Assembly (NCBI RefSeq): GCF_016756775.1
Contig: NZ_JAERMU010000027.1
Location: forward strand, 1-36,570
Origin: Dryocola clanedunensis subsp. sulfonylureivorans
GTDB lineage: Bacteria > Pseudomonadota > Gammaproteobacteria > Enterobacterales > Enterobacteriaceae
DNA length: 36,570 nt
Direction of reading: 5' to 3'
Shown: in pieces, positions 22,591 through 32,078 of the stretch
Numbering within the stretch: position 1 is the stretch's first letter
How the letters are laid out: each line of letters begins with the position of its first letter
Notes under the pieces: model-generated
Databases searched by the model: none
What the model saw: the letters and a program-made list of their open reading frames with translations, nothing else
What the model was told of the DNA's origin: nothing
Program-made: the position numbers and the translations under genes

Positions 22591-22908
22591 ATGAACGGAC
22601 TCAAACAAACGGATGCTTACCGCCGCTGGGAAGCCAACCTTAAAGATAAAACAGCAAAAGCCTTTATCACCGCGCGATTGCATCGCCTGGTCAATGGCCT
22701 TACCGGGGATGTCAAACCTGTTGGCAACGGTATCAGTGAACTTCGCATTCATTATGGTCCTGGCTACCGTATCTACTTTCAGCAACGTGGCAGAAAAATT
22801 GTTTTGCTTTTATGCGGCGGTGATAAACGCTCGCAGCAGCAGGATATCTTAATGGCAAAATATCTGGCCCGGATTTGGATTGATGATGAGGAAGAGGATG
22901 AAACTTAA
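22591..22908 (+). CDS. Type II toxin, RelE/ParE superfamily (HigB-like addiction module killer)
   Basis: The 105-residue protein belongs to the putative addiction-module killer group of the RelE/ParE superfamily. Group blocks are present: LHRLVNGLTGDVKPVG (residues 30-45), ELRIHYGPGYRIYF (50-63) and LLLCGGDKRSQQQDI (72-86). Relatives cleave mRNA at the ribosome or poison gyrase; which applies here cannot be told. An unusual acidic tail (WIDDEEEDET) follows the usual end of the family, and its codons supply the antitoxin ribosome site. The toxin gene comes first, as in higBA. No ribosome site precedes its ATG. Confidence 0.88.
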   Translation: MNGLKQTDAYRRWEANLKDKTAKAFITARLHRLVNGLTGDVKPVGNGISELRIHYGPGYRIYFQQRGRKIVLLLCGGDKRSQQQDILMAKYLARIWIDDEEEDET

Positions 22909-23185
22909 GATAACGGATTACGATTTTACTTCGGCACTGGTCGATGACGAAGCCATCGCCATTTTCATGGCCGATGCGCTTGAAACGGGCGATGCGGCAC
23001 ATATTGCGAGTGCGCTAGGTATTGTCGCAAAAGCGAAAGGAATGACTTCGGTTGCCGCCGACACAGGCTTATCCCGCGAGCAGCTTTATCGTTCCTTCAG
23101 CGAGGAAGGCAACCCCACCCTGAAAACTACGCTGGCCGTGATGAAGGCTTTGGGTATCGAACTGACGGCTAAAATGCCGAAGTGA
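22898..23185 (+). CDS. Antitoxin of the type II module, helix-turn-helix type
   Basis: The 95-residue protein matches the addiction-module antidote group that partners such toxins. The segment MTSVAADTGLSREQLYRSFS (residues 49-68) looks like a helix-turn-helix DNA-binding unit, so the antitoxin probably represses its own operon. The N-terminal part (residues 1-40) likely wraps the toxin. I chose the ATG at 22898 because GAGGAAG lies just upstream and the protein then starts MKLKITDYDF. Earlier TTG/ATG codons at 22880-22886 are possible but lack a site. It overlaps the toxin stop by 11 bases. Confidence 0.87.
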   Translation: MKLKITDYDFTSALVDDEAIAIFMADALETGDAAHIASALGIVAKAKGMTSVAADTGLSREQLYRSFSEEGNPTLKTTLAVMKALGIELTAKMPK

Positions 23186-23240
23186 ATGATTAAATACAGC
23201 TTACGGGCGACAAACATTAAGTCTGCAGCCCGCCGAAGCT

Positions 23241-23642
23241 TTACTGCGGTTTGGCCGCGATCGCGGCGATTTTTTTCTGAATATCTTTGTCCAGGTTATT
23301 CACCCAGTGATTATATGAACGGTGGATTTCACCGCCTGACGCCAGCAGGTTAACGCTGCTGACGTAATGTATTGAGTAATCTTTTTCACTGTAGTTAATG
23401 CGCACGGTCACGCTGTGCTTACGCACATTCTGCGTCGCATTAATAACGCCCGGACCGGCCACGGACATGATCCAGTCGCGCCCCTGCCCGGCGTTGATAA
23501 TCGCCTCTTTGACCTGTTCGGTCGTCACGTGAGCGGTAATGATTGTCTGTGGGGTACGCACCGGCTCGGTGCGCTCGAGTGCCGAACACCCGGCTAATGC
23601 CGCAATACAAATAGCGCCTGCCAATAGCTGCTTAAGCTTCAT
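23241..23642 (-). CDS. Small lipoprotein of unknown function
   Basis: The 133-residue protein has a lipoprotein signal, MKLKQLLAGAICIAALAGC, with lipobox LAGC and the modified Cys at residue 19. The next residues (Ser-Ala) favour the outer membrane. The mature part has a pattern of alternating strands (SVTVRINYSEKDYSIHYVSS) and a C-terminal helix NHWVNNLDKDIQKKI. I do not recognise its family with certainty. The ATG at 23642 follows AAGGATGA; a longer start adds MIL and is less likely. A perfect -10 TATAAT (minus strand, 23679-23684) lies 37 bases upstream, so it has its own promoter next to the yjbB end. Confidence 0.8.
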   Translation of the reverse strand: MKLKQLLAGAICIAALAGCSALERTEPVRTPQTIITAHVTTEQVKEAIINAGQGRDWIMSVAGPGVINATQNVRKHSVTVRINYSEKDYSIHYVSSVNLLASGGEIHRSYNHWVNNLDKDIQKKIAAIAAKPQ

Positions 23643-23678
23643 CAAAATCATCCTTAAATTTAAAATTTTGCGCAGCAG

Positions 23679-23684
23679 ATTATA
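23679..23684 (-). promoter_or_regulatory. Consensus -10 for the lipoprotein gene
   Basis: TATAAT on the minus strand lies 37 bases before the start codon of the small lipoprotein. The -35 region is poor (TGTTTA at 17 bases), so an activator may be needed. Confidence 0.55.
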
Positions 23685-23707
23685 GCCGGGTGGCTAATTT
23701 ATAAACA

Positions 23708-25339
23708 CTAATATTCGTCCCGCTCGTCGTCATCGTCCGGCTGTTCCAGCACGCTATAAGCCACAGCGCAGAACAGCGAGTTCAGACGTTTCATGTCCCC
23801 CAGCAGCCCCAGGTGCAGCGAACTGGTTTCGATGCTCTGCACGTTTTGCTGATGCAGGCGATCGACGTGCGCGTGGGAGTAGCGGCGGTTCAGAATCCGG
23901 AAGCGGTGTTTGTTACGACGCAAACGGCGGGCGCTATTAACGTCCCCGGAGAAGAACACCGACAGGCTCAGCTTCAGGTTGCTGGTCAGCTGTTGAAGCA
24001 GGGTATCCAGCTCCGTCAGGCCATCCGGGGAAAACGCCCGGCGTGCGGAGAGGGATTTGTCGGCGACCTCGCTACCCATGCGCTCGATGATGTCCGCGGC
24101 CTGTTCAAGGTTCAGCGACATCTCGATAATTTCCGCCCAGCGGCGGGATTCGATTTCAGCCAGATCCTCTTTTTGCATCTGCGCCATGTACAGCTTAATG
24201 GCGGTATAAAGCACGTCTACGTCATCGGCCAGCTTGCGCAGCTCCTTCTCCTGGCGCGGTTCGCCGTGCATCACTTTGCTCCACGTCTCCAGCATCTGCT
24301 CCAGCACATCCCCCATGCGTAACGTTTCACGGGCGGCATTCGACAGGCCAAGCGCAGGCGTATCCAGCGCCGTCGGATCGAGGTGTTTCGGCTTCATGCG
24401 CCCGTCGATTTCCGGCGCTTCGCTGATGACGCGGCGGCAGAAGCGCGCCATTGGCTCGGCGAAAGGCACCATCGCAAGACAGCGAATGAGGTTGTAGAAG
24501 ACGTGGAAGTAGATCACCAGCTCAGATTCAGGGAGCGGCAAATGTTGCATCCAGCGGGCCAGGATATGCACGAACGGCAGGACGATTAAACTGCCCACCA
24601 GCTTGAACAGCAGGCTGCCAAGCGCAACGCGGCGGGCGGCGGCATTGGCGGCGCTGTTGTTGATCATCGCCAGCAGACCAGAACCGAGGTTCGCGCCGAT
24701 GACCAGGCACAGCGCAACGTCAAAGGAGATCACGCCCGTCGACGTTAATGTCGCGGTCAGCAGCACGGCAGCCAGGCTGGAGTAACTGATAATGGCGAAC
24801 ATCGCGCCAATCAGCGCATCCAGCATGATATCGCCGGTTAAAGAAGCGAAGATCACCTGCACGCCGGAGGCTTGGGTGATAGGCGTCACGGCGGCCACGA
24901 TCAGTTCCAGCGCCTGCAAAATCAGACCCAGGCCAATCGCTACCCGTCCCAACTGCCCCGCCCGGGACTGCTTACGGCTGAGGAAGAATATCACCCCGAC
25001 GAAAATCAGCAGCGGCGAAAGCCACGAGAGATCGAACGTCAGCACGCGCGCCATCAGCGCCGTCCCCACGTCGGCCCCAAGCACAATCACCAGAGCAGGC
25101 GTGAGCGCCACGAGATCCTGAGCCACGAACGAGGTGACCAGCATAGTGGTGGCATTGCTGCTCTGGACAAGCGCAGTTACGCCAATGCCCGCACAGAAGG
25201 CGAGCGGTTTTTTTTCAACGCTGCGGCTAAGCACACTACGGAGATTTGCGCCGTAAACGCGCATGATGCCGGTGCGCACAATGTGCGTCCCCCAGACCAG
25301 TAGCGCCACCGCAGAAAGCAGATGCAGTAAAGTAAGCAC
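23708..25339 (-). CDS. yjbB: Na/Pi-cotransporter family protein YjbB (inorganic phosphate export)
   Basis: YjbB is an inner-membrane protein of the Na+/phosphate cotransporter family; overexpressed E. coli YjbB exports phosphate. The product is 543 residues, the same length as E. coli. The duplicated transport core (about residues 1-310) has the family repeats QSSNATTML (from 59) with GADVGTALMAR (from 88), and SYSSLAAVLLTA with GANLGSGLLAM. Residues about 340-520 form a helical PhoU-like domain (EMSLNLEQAADIIERMGSEV). The C-terminus ends in the acidic DDDDERDEY. A BIME lies between its start and metH. Confidence 0.96.
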   Translation of the reverse strand: MLTLLHLLSAVALLVWGTHIVRTGIMRVYGANLRSVLSRSVEKKPLAFCAGIGVTALVQSSNATTMLVTSFVAQDLVALTPALVIVLGADVGTALMARVLTFDLSWLSPLLIFVGVIFFLSRKQSRAGQLGRVAIGLGLILQALELIVAAVTPITQASGVQVIFASLTGDIMLDALIGAMFAIISYSSLAAVLLTATLTSTGVISFDVALCLVIGANLGSGLLAMINNSAANAAARRVALGSLLFKLVGSLIVLPFVHILARWMQHLPLPESELVIYFHVFYNLIRCLAMVPFAEPMARFCRRVISEAPEIDGRMKPKHLDPTALDTPALGLSNAARETLRMGDVLEQMLETWSKVMHGEPRQEKELRKLADDVDVLYTAIKLYMAQMQKEDLAEIESRRWAEIIEMSLNLEQAADIIERMGSEVADKSLSARRAFSPDGLTELDTLLQQLTSNLKLSLSVFFSGDVNSARRLRRNKHRFRILNRRYSHAHVDRLHQQNVQSIETSSLHLGLLGDMKRLNSLFCAVAYSVLEQPDDDDERDEY

Positions 25340-25421
25340 ACTTTCTCCTGGTTAGTTAGATCGGAAATTCCTTCTCTTTCCAGTATATACGGATTGGCGG
25401 CAATAAGGGGGCGGGAGGCAT

Positions 25422-25500
25422 TTGTAGGGTCGATAAGCGCAGGCGCCATCCACCGATAAAATGTTGTCGGGTGAAGCTAACGCTTACCCGACCTACAAAA
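25422..25500. repeat. REP pair (BIME) between metH and yjbB
   Basis: Two head-to-head palindromic units, GTAGGGTCGATAAGCGCAGG with CCATCCACCG and GTCGGGTGAAGC with GCTTACCCGACCTAC, fill this gap. They begin 2 bases after the metH stop, so they form its 3' end structure. They are also upstream of yjbB, outside its start. Confidence 0.9.
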
Positions 25501-25502
25501 CA

Positions 25503-28500
25503 TCAGTCTGCGTCGTACCCCAGGTTCGGGGCCAGCCAGCGTTCGACGTCCGTCACGGACATGCCTTTACGACGGGCGTAGTCCTCAACCTGATCGCGCT
25601 GAATTTGCGCAACGGCGTAGTACTTGCTGTCCGGGTGGCTGAAGTACCAGCCGGAAACCGACGCGCCAGGCCACATGGCGTAGGACTCGGTCAGCTTCAT
25701 GCCAATGACGTTTTCGACGTCCAGCAGCTCCCAGATGGTCGCCTTTTCCGTATGTTCCGGACAGGCCGGATAGCCCGGAGCAGGACGGATCCCCTGGTAG
25801 TTCTCGCGGATCAGCTCTTCGTTGCTGAGGTTTTCCGTCGGCGCATAGCCCCAGTAAACCTTACGCACCCGCTCATGCAGATATTCCGCAAAGGCTTCCG
25901 CCAGGCGGTCCGCCAGCGCCTTCAGCATGATTTTGTTGTAATCATCGTGCTGCGCCTCATAGGCATCCGCGAGCGCGTCTTCTTCCATACCGCCCGTGAC
26001 GGCAAAGGCACCAATGTAATCCGCTTTACCACTGCTTTTTGGCGCCACGAAATCGGCCAGGCAGTAGTTGGCGAAGCCCACCTTCTCCGTTTGCTGGCGA
26101 AGGTGATGCGCGACGGTCAGCACGCGAGTTCGCGTCTCATCGCGATAAATTTCTATGTCATCCACAACGCGGTTAGCCGGGAACAGCCCCACTACGCCGC
26201 GCGGGTTGAGGGCTTTTTCCGCGTGAAGCTTGTCGAGCATTTCGTTAGCGTCTTTGAACAGGCGCTGCGCCTCTTCGCCCACCACCTCATCTTCAAGGAT
26301 GCGCGGGTATTTGCCAGCCAGCGACCAGGTCATGAAGAACGGCGTCCAGTCGATATAGTTACGCAGCGTTTCGATGCTGGCCGTCACTTCCTGCACGCCC
26401 AGACGATGGGCGACCGGCGGCGTATAGCTTGACCAGTCGAAGGCAAGATCGTTTTCACGGGCTGCGGCAAGCGTAACCGGCGGCGTACGTGGTTTCTTGC
26501 GGGCGTGCTGGGTACGCACGGTTTCGTACTCTTTACGCGTGCGGGCAACAAAATCGTCGTGCTGCGTCGAGGAAAGCAGCGCGGAGACCACGCCGACGGT
26601 GCGCGAGGCGTTCTGCACATAGACCGTTGGGCCGCTGTAGTTCTGCTCGATTTTCACCGCCGTGTGCGCCTTGGACGTTGTCGCCCCGCCAATCAGCAGC
26701 GGCAGCGTGAAGCCCTGGCGCTCCATCTCTTTGGCCACGTTGACCATTTCGTCCAGCGACGGCGTGATAAGCCCGGACAGGCCGATGATATCCGCCCCCA
26801 CTTCGCGAGCAGTTTTGAGGATTTTCTCCCCCGGCACCATGACGCCGAGGTCGATAATTTCGTAGTTGTTACACTGCAGCACGACGCCAACGATGTTTTT
26901 GCCGATGTCGTGAACGTCGCCTTTTACGGTAGCGAGGACGATTTTGCCGTTGGTCGAGCCTTTCTCTTTGCTGGCTTCAATGTACGGTTCGAGATAGGCA
27001 ACCGCCTGCTTCATTACTCGGGCAGACTTCACCACCTGCGGCAGGAACATTTTCCCTTCGCCGAACAGATCGCCCACCACGTTCATCCCGGCCATCAGCG
27101 GCCCTTCGATAACTTCAATCGGGCGCGCGGCCTGCTGGCGGGCCTCTTCGGTATCCAGTTCGATAAATTCGGTAATGCCTTTGACCAGCGAGTAGGACAG
27201 GCGCTTTTCGACGTCCCAGCTGCGCCATTCCGCCTGCTGGGCGTTGGCGGTGTCGTCGCTTTTGGTCCCGCGATATTTCTCTGCCAGATCCAGCAGGCGT
27301 TCGGTGCTGTCGTCGCGGCGGTTCAGAATCACATCTTCTACCGCATCGCGCAGCTCCTGCGAGAGGTCGTCATAAATCGCCAGCTGCCCGGCGTTAACGA
27401 TGCCCATGTCCATGCCGTTGCGGATAGCGTAATAGAGGAACACGGCGTGAATCGCCTCACGCACCGGGTCGTTGCCCCGGAAGGAGAACGACACGTTCGA
27501 TACGCCGCCGGAGATCATCGCGTGCGGCAGCTCGCGCTTAATGTCTTCACAGGCGCCGATGAAGTCCTGAGCGTAGTTGTTGTGCTCTTCAATGCCCGTC
27601 GCCACCGCGAAGATATTCGGGTCAAAGATAATGTCTTCCGGCGGGAAGCCGACTTCTTCGGTCAAAATCTTGTAGGCGCGGCGGCAAATTTCAATTTTAC
27701 GCGCACGGGTATCCGCCTGGCCCTCCTCGTCAAAGGCCATCACCACCATCGCGGCTCCGTAGCGACGCACCAGTTTTGCATGGTGGATAAACTGCTCAAC
27801 GCCCTCTTTCATGGAGATGGAGTTAACGATGCCTTTGCCCTGAATGCACTTAAGGCCTTTTTCGATGACGTCCCATTTGGAGGAGTCGATCATGATTGGC
27901 ACGCGGGCAATGTCCGGCTCGCCGGCGATCAGGTTGAGGAAGCGCACCATCGCCGCTTCGGCGTCGAGCATCCCCTCGTCCATGTTGATATCGATGATCT
28001 GCGCGCCGCTTTCGACCTGCTGGAGAGCAACTTCCAGCGCTTCGTTGTATTTCTCTTCTTTGATCAGCCGCTTAAATTTAGCGGAGCCGGTGACGTTGGT
28101 CCGCTCGCCGACGTTCACAAACAGGCTGTCTGCGCCGATATTCAACGGCTCAAGCCCCGCCAGACGGCAGGCAACCGGCAGCTCAGGCAGCTTGCGAGGC
28201 GCAACGCCTTCAACCGCCCTGCTCATCGCCGCGATATGTTCGGGCGTGGTGCCGCAGCAGCCGCCGACGATATTCAGGAAGCCCGCCTGCGCCCACTCGC
28301 CAATCTGTTCGGCCATGGTGCTGGCATCCAGATCGTACTCGCCAAAGGCGTTCGGCAGACCCGCGTTCGGGTGGGCGGTGACGTAACATTCCGCGATGCG
28401 CGACAGCTCGGCGACGTACTGGCGCAGCTCGTCCGGCCCCAGCGCACAGTTCAGACCAAAGGTCAGCGCGTCCGCGTGGCGCAGGGAGTTATAGAAAGCT

Positions 28501-29186
28501 TCTGTTGTTTGTCCGGAAAGGGTGCGGCCTGACGCATCGGTAATCGTGCCGGAAATCATGATTGGCAGATCGACGCCCAGCGCTTCAAATTCAGTCTTCA
28601 CGGCGAAAATCGCCGCTTTGGCGTTCAGGGTATCGAACACCGTTTCGATCATAATCAGGTCAACGCCGCCTTCCACCAGCGCGCGGGTGGATTCGCGATA
28701 GGCGTCCACCAGCTGGTCAAAGGTAACGTTACGGAATGCGGGATCGTTAACGTCCGGGGAGATAGAGGCCGTGCGGTTCGTCGGGCCTAACACCCCGGCG
28801 ACGTAGCGCGGTTTTTCAGGCTGACGGGCCGTCCACTCATCGGCACAGGCGCGGGCCAGCTTCGCGGCTTCATAGTTGATTTCCGCCGACAGGGATTCCA
28901 TCTGGTAATCCGCCATCGCGATGGTCGTGGAGTTGAAGGTGTTGGTTTCGACGATGTCGGCACCCGCTTCAAAGTAGGCATAGTGGATCGCGGCGATAAT
29001 TTCCGGTTTGCTCAGCACCAGAAGGTCATTGTTGCCCTTCAGGTCGGACGGCCAGTCCGCAAAGCGTTCACCACGGAAATCGCTCTCTTCAAGACGGTAG
29101 CTTTGGATCATGGTTCCCATACCACCATCCAGAACCAGAATGCGTTCTTGCAACTGCTTGTGCAGTTTTTCTACTTTGTTGCTCAA
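25503..29186 (-). CDS. metH: Cobalamin-dependent methionine synthase MetH
   Basis: MetH methylates homocysteine using methyl-tetrahydrofolate and cobalamin. The product is 1227 residues, exactly the E. coli length. The homocysteine domain carries the zinc ligands Cys247, Cys310 and Cys311 ([17 protein letters not shown]). The pterin domain follows (residues about 354-650). The B12 domain has [14 protein letters not shown] with the Co-ligating His at about 759. The AdoMet reactivation domain is at about 900-1227. The start codon is TTG at 29186 with GGGAG upstream; E. coli uses GTG, so a weak start is a shared trait. Divergent from iclR. Confidence 0.98.
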   Translation of the reverse strand: MSNKVEKLHKQLQERILVLDGGMGTMIQSYRLEESDFRGERFADWPSDLKGNNDLLVLSKPEIIAAIHYAYFEAGADIVETNTFNSTTIAMADYQMESLSAEINYEAAKLARACADEWTARQPEKPRYVAGVLGPTNRTASISPDVNDPAFRNVTFDQLVDAYRESTRALVEGGVDLIMIETVFDTLNAKAAIFAVKTEFEALGVDLPIMISGTITDASGRTLSGQTTEAFYNSLRHADALTFGLNCALGPDELRQYVAELSRIAECYVTAHPNAGLPNAFGEYDLDASTMAEQIGEWAQAGFLNIVGGCCGTTPEHIAAMSRAVEGVAPRKLPELPVACRLAGLEPLNIGADSLFVNVGERTNVTGSAKFKRLIKEEKYNEALEVALQQVESGAQIIDINMDEGMLDAEAAMVRFLNLIAGEPDIARVPIMIDSSKWDVIEKGLKCIQGKGIVNSISMKEGVEQFIHHAKLVRRYGAAMVVMAFDEEGQADTRARKIEICRRAYKILTEEVGFPPEDIIFDPNIFAVATGIEEHNNYAQDFIGACEDIKRELPHAMISGGVSNVSFSFRGNDPVREAIHAVFLYYAIRNGMDMGIVNAGQLAIYDDLSQELRDAVEDVILNRRDDSTERLLDLAEKYRGTKSDDTANAQQAEWRSWDVEKRLSYSLVKGITEFIELDTEEARQQAARPIEVIEGPLMAGMNVVGDLFGEGKMFLPQVVKSARVMKQAVAYLEPYIEASKEKGSTNGKIVLATVKGDVHDIGKNIVGVVLQCNNYEIIDLGVMVPGEKILKTAREVGADIIGLSGLITPSLDEMVNVAKEMERQGFTLPLLIGGATTSKAHTAVKIEQNYSGPTVYVQNASRTVGVVSALLSSTQHDDFVARTRKEYETVRTQHARKKPRTPPVTLAAARENDLAFDWSSYTPPVAHRLGVQEVTASIETLRNYIDWTPFFMTWSLAGKYPRILEDEVVGEEAQRLFKDANEMLDKLHAEKALNPRGVVGLFPANRVVDDIEIYRDETRTRVLTVAHHLRQQTEKVGFANYCLADFVAPKSSGKADYIGAFAVTGGMEEDALADAYEAQHDDYNKIMLKALADRLAEAFAEYLHERVRKVYWGYAPTENLSNEELIRENYQGIRPAPGYPACPEHTEKATIWELLDVENVIGMKLTESYAMWPGASVSGWYFSHPDSKYYAVAQIQRDQVEDYARRKGMSVTDVERWLAPNLGYDAD

Positions 29187-29299
29187 CTCAGGCTCCCGGG
29201 GACTTAACGGATCGTTGCGGTGCGAAATAGTTCATAACCGGCGAAAAGGCCAGCAGACCATACTGGCATAAGTTACCGGAGGGTAAAAGATATCAAACA

Positions 29300-29312
29300 T
29301 GAGACATGTTCA
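29300..29312. promoter_or_regulatory. Possible MetR site upstream of metH
   Basis: TGAGACATGTTCA fits the MetR consensus TGAANNTNNTTCA except at two positions and lies about 115 bases before the metH start. MetR activates metH in E. coli. A weaker TGAACTATTTC is nearer the gene on the minus strand (about 29224-29234). Confidence 0.35.
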
Positions 29313-29362
29313 ACTGACTGCTCCGATGAGTGGCGTGCTGGTTGCATTATCGCCAAATAAAA

Positions 29363-29377
29363 CGAAAATGATTTCCA
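29363..29377 (+). promoter_or_regulatory. IclR autoregulatory box
   Basis: CGAAAATGATTTCCA closely fits the IclR palindrome TGGAAATNATTTCCA. It lies about 24 bases before the iclR start codon, where E. coli IclR represses its own gene. Confidence 0.7.
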
Positions 29378-29400
29378 CGATATGAAAAAAGGAGTCTGCT

Positions 29401-30234
29401 ATGGTCGCTGCCGTTCCCGCCAAACGTGGTAAAAAGCCTCGCGCTGCCACAGCCGCTGCCCCGCAGCCAACCGGGCAGGTTCAGTCGTTAACCCGCGGCC
29501 TGAAGCTGCTGGAGTGGATTGCCGAGTCCCACGGCAGCGTGGCGCTTACCGAGCTTGCCCAGCAGGCCGGACTCCCTAACTCCACGACGCATCGCCTGCT
29601 GACTACCATGCAGCAGCTTGGCTTCGTGCGCCAGACTGGCGACCTGGGCCACTGGACGATTGGTGCCCATGCGTTTGTCGTCGGCAGCAGCTTCCTGCAA
29701 AGCCGTAACCTGCTGGCCATTGTCCACCCGATGCTGCGCAAGCTGATGGAAGATTCCGGCGAAACGGTGAACCTGGCCGTGCTCGACCACAGCGACCATC
29801 AGGCGATTATTATCGACCAGGTGCAGTGCACCCAGCTGATGCGCATGTCGGCCCCTATCGGCGGGAAGTTACCGATGCATGCCTCAGGCGCGGGGAAGGT
29901 ATTTCTGGCGAACTTAAGTGACGATCAGGTGGGCACTCTGCTGCACCGCAGGGGGCTGCACAGCTACACTCCGGCGACGCTGACGTCACCTTTGCATCTA
30001 AAAGAAGATCTGGCCCAGACGCGTAAACGCGGCTATTCGTTCGATGATGAAGAGCACGCGCTGGGTCTGCGCTGCGTGGCGGCGTGTATTTTTGACGAGC
30101 ACCATGAGGCGTTTGCCGCCATTTCCATTTCGGGGCCGATTTCACGCGTCACAGACGACCGCGTGACGGAGCTGGGCGCGCTGGTCATTAAAGCGGCGAA
30201 AGAGATCACTCAGGCTTACGGCGGCGGGCGCTAA
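29401..30234 (+). CDS. iclR: Glyoxylate bypass operon repressor IclR
   Basis: IclR represses aceBAK and its own gene, and responds to glyoxylate and pyruvate in E. coli. The product is 277 residues (274 in E. coli). After a basic Ala/Pro-rich start, the winged helix-turn-helix [20 protein letters not shown] is at about residues 49-68. The effector domain contains [20 protein letters not shown] and [20 protein letters not shown]. The start has AAAGGAG upstream. Its stop overlaps the stop of convergent aceK by two bases; the arpA gene found here in E. coli K-12 is absent. Confidence 0.98.
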   Translation: MVAAVPAKRGKKPRAATAAAPQPTGQVQSLTRGLKLLEWIAESHGSVALTELAQQAGLPNSTTHRLLTTMQQLGFVRQTGDLGHWTIGAHAFVVGSSFLQSRNLLAIVHPMLRKLMEDSGETVNLAVLDHSDHQAIIIDQVQCTQLMRMSAPIGGKLPMHASGAGKVFLANLSDDQVGTLLHRRGLHSYTPATLTSPLHLKEDLAQTRKRGYSFDDEEHALGLRCVAACIFDEHHEAFAAISISGPISRVTDDRVTELGALVIKAAKEITQAYGGGR

Positions 30235-31973
30235 CCCGCCGCTTTTAAATCTGCGAAGCGCTGGCAAAAACGCTGGCGGCGCCGGTAGGCGTAGACATCC
30301 TCTACGTGCCCATTGCGGATACGCTCCTGTAGTGCGCGCCAGTAGCTGGCCTGGAAAAGGTCACCGTGCATTTCATCAAACAGCGGACGAATGCGAGGGT
30401 CGGCACAAAGATAGTGGCGAAACTCCTCGGGAAACACATCCCCCGGCGAGACGCTGTACCAGGGCTCGGCGGACAGTTCATCCTCCGGGTAGCGCGGCGG
30501 CGGGATATCGCGGAAGTTCACTTCCGTCATGTAGCAAATCTCGTCGTAATCGTAGAATACCACCCGGCCATGGCGCGTCACGCCAAAGTTTTTAAACAGC
30601 ATATCGCCCGGGAAAATGTTCGCGGCGGCAAGCTGGCGGATGGCATTGCCGTACTCTTCCACCGCATCCCGCAGCTGCTGCCCTTCCACCCTCTCCAGCC
30701 ACAGGTTCAGCGGCACCATCCGGCGTTCAATGTAAAGATGGCTGATGGCAATACGGTCGCCCAGATCGGTGAGTTTTTCGGGCGCTTCTTCCTGTAGCAG
30801 CGCCAGCAGCGGGGCGCTTATCTGGCATTTATCCAGCACGAAGTTTTCAAACTCCTGGGTATCCGCCATGCGCCCGACGCGGTCATGCTCTTTGACCAGC
30901 TGATAGCAGGCCCGTACGCGCTCGGCGGTCACTTCTTTTTGTGGGGCGAACCTGTCTTTAATCACCTTAAACACCCGATCAAATCCCGGCAGCGTAAAGA
31001 CCAGCATCACCATGCCGCGTATGCCAGGAGCCTCGATAAACTGTTCATCGGTGGCGGAGATATAGCTGAGGTATTCGCGGTAGCTTTCCGTTTTGCCGTG
31101 TTTCTGACAGCCAATCGCCATATACAGCTCGGCGGTGGTTTTGCCCGGCAGCAGCTCGCGCAGCCATTCAACCAGCGCTGCCGGCAGCGGGGCGTATACC
31201 ATGAAATAGGAGCGGGCAAAGCCAAACACGATGCTCGCCTCGCTGGCGCTGGTCAGGCAGGTATCCACAGCCAGCCGCCCGTCGTCGGTGCGATGGATCG
31301 GCAACAGAAACGGCATTTTTCCCTCGGGCAGCACCAGTTTGCCTACCAGCCAGGCCGCTTTGTTACGATAGAAAAGCTCGTTGGCCACTTCCAGCTGCGC
31401 ATGGCGCAAAGCATCGGCACCAAATGTTTCATTGAAGTGCGCGACGATATAGCCCGCGTCACGCGTCAGATCCTGCCAGGGCAGCCGCAGCGGTAAATCG
31501 TTGAGCATGTTCCTCAGCATCGGCTGCCATCCCAGCCCGGGGGTAAAGGATTTAGAGAGCGGTCGGGGAATAGTACGAAAGCGCCCTTCGGCCTGGGAGC
31601 TGAAAATAAAAAGCCGCTCGGGTGTCAGCGAGCGGTGGTCAAATAACCGGCAATAGACGGAGTTAAAAAAACTCTCTGCAATTTCGAAGCGAGGGTAATC
31701 CGGTAATAAACTGGTGTACTGCTCTTTCACGCGCAGCAGGAAATCCGCATCCGTGTTTTCACTCCCGGTAATACAGCGCAGCTGCTCAACAACCAGCCCG
31801 ACGTGGTGGTCGTAAAGATGGATACGGCTTTTCATCGCCAGCTGCACGGCGTGCCAGTCAGCCTGTTCGAAGCGCTGCTGGGCACCGGCGGTGATCTCCA
31901 GAAAACGGCCATACTGCGCGTCAAAGCCCTGCAGGATGGTATGGGCAATTAACAGCTCTCTCCGGCGTACCAT
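30231..31973 (-). CDS. aceK: Isocitrate dehydrogenase kinase/phosphatase AceK
   Basis: AceK phosphorylates and inactivates isocitrate dehydrogenase, or reverses this, to set flow into the glyoxylate bypass. The product is 580 residues (578 in E. coli). Near-identical blocks include [37 protein letters not shown] (ATP-site Lys), [19 protein letters not shown], and [20 protein letters not shown] then FYDYDE, the kinase catalytic region. It is the third gene of aceBAK, separated from aceA by a BIME. That agrees with the much lower AceK expression known in E. coli. The C-terminus (ADLKAAG) differs from E. coli. Confidence 0.97.
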   Translation of the reverse strand: MVRRRELLIAHTILQGFDAQYGRFLEITAGAQQRFEQADWHAVQLAMKSRIHLYDHHVGLVVEQLRCITGSENTDADFLLRVKEQYTSLLPDYPRFEIAESFFNSVYCRLFDHRSLTPERLFIFSSQAEGRFRTIPRPLSKSFTPGLGWQPMLRNMLNDLPLRLPWQDLTRDAGYIVAHFNETFGADALRHAQLEVANELFYRNKAAWLVGKLVLPEGKMPFLLPIHRTDDGRLAVDTCLTSASEASIVFGFARSYFMVYAPLPAALVEWLRELLPGKTTAELYMAIGCQKHGKTESYREYLSYISATDEQFIEAPGIRGMVMLVFTLPGFDRVFKVIKDRFAPQKEVTAERVRACYQLVKEHDRVGRMADTQEFENFVLDKCQISAPLLALLQEEAPEKLTDLGDRIAISHLYIERRMVPLNLWLERVEGQQLRDAVEEYGNAIRQLAAANIFPGDMLFKNFGVTRHGRVVFYDYDEICYMTEVNFRDIPPPRYPEDELSAEPWYSVSPGDVFPEEFRHYLCADPRIRPLFDEMHGDLFQASYWRALQERIRNGHVEDVYAYRRRQRFCQRFADLKAAG

Positions 31974-31989
31974 TCTTAGCCCCTTTCAC

Positions 31990-32062
31990 TTGTAAGGCAG
32001 AAAAGCGCAGCGTTTCCACCTTCTCAAAAGTGGCGGATGACGCGCTGCTTATCCGCCCTACG
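31990..32062. repeat. REP pair (BIME) between aceA and aceK
   Basis: One degenerate unit, TGTAAGGCAGAAAAGCGCAG with CGTTTCCACC, and one good unit, GGCGGATGACGCGCTGCTTATCCGCC split around its centre, lie in the 105-base aceA-aceK gap. E. coli carries repetitive palindromes in the same gap, linked to the drop in expression between aceA and aceK. Confidence 0.87.
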
Positions 32063-32078
32063 CTTTCCTGCGAGTTGC

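Noticed and set aside
26505-28532. A very long open frame antisense to metH
   Set aside because: GC-rich genes leave long open antisense frames. There is no ribosome site or known domain, and the metH frame is fully conserved.
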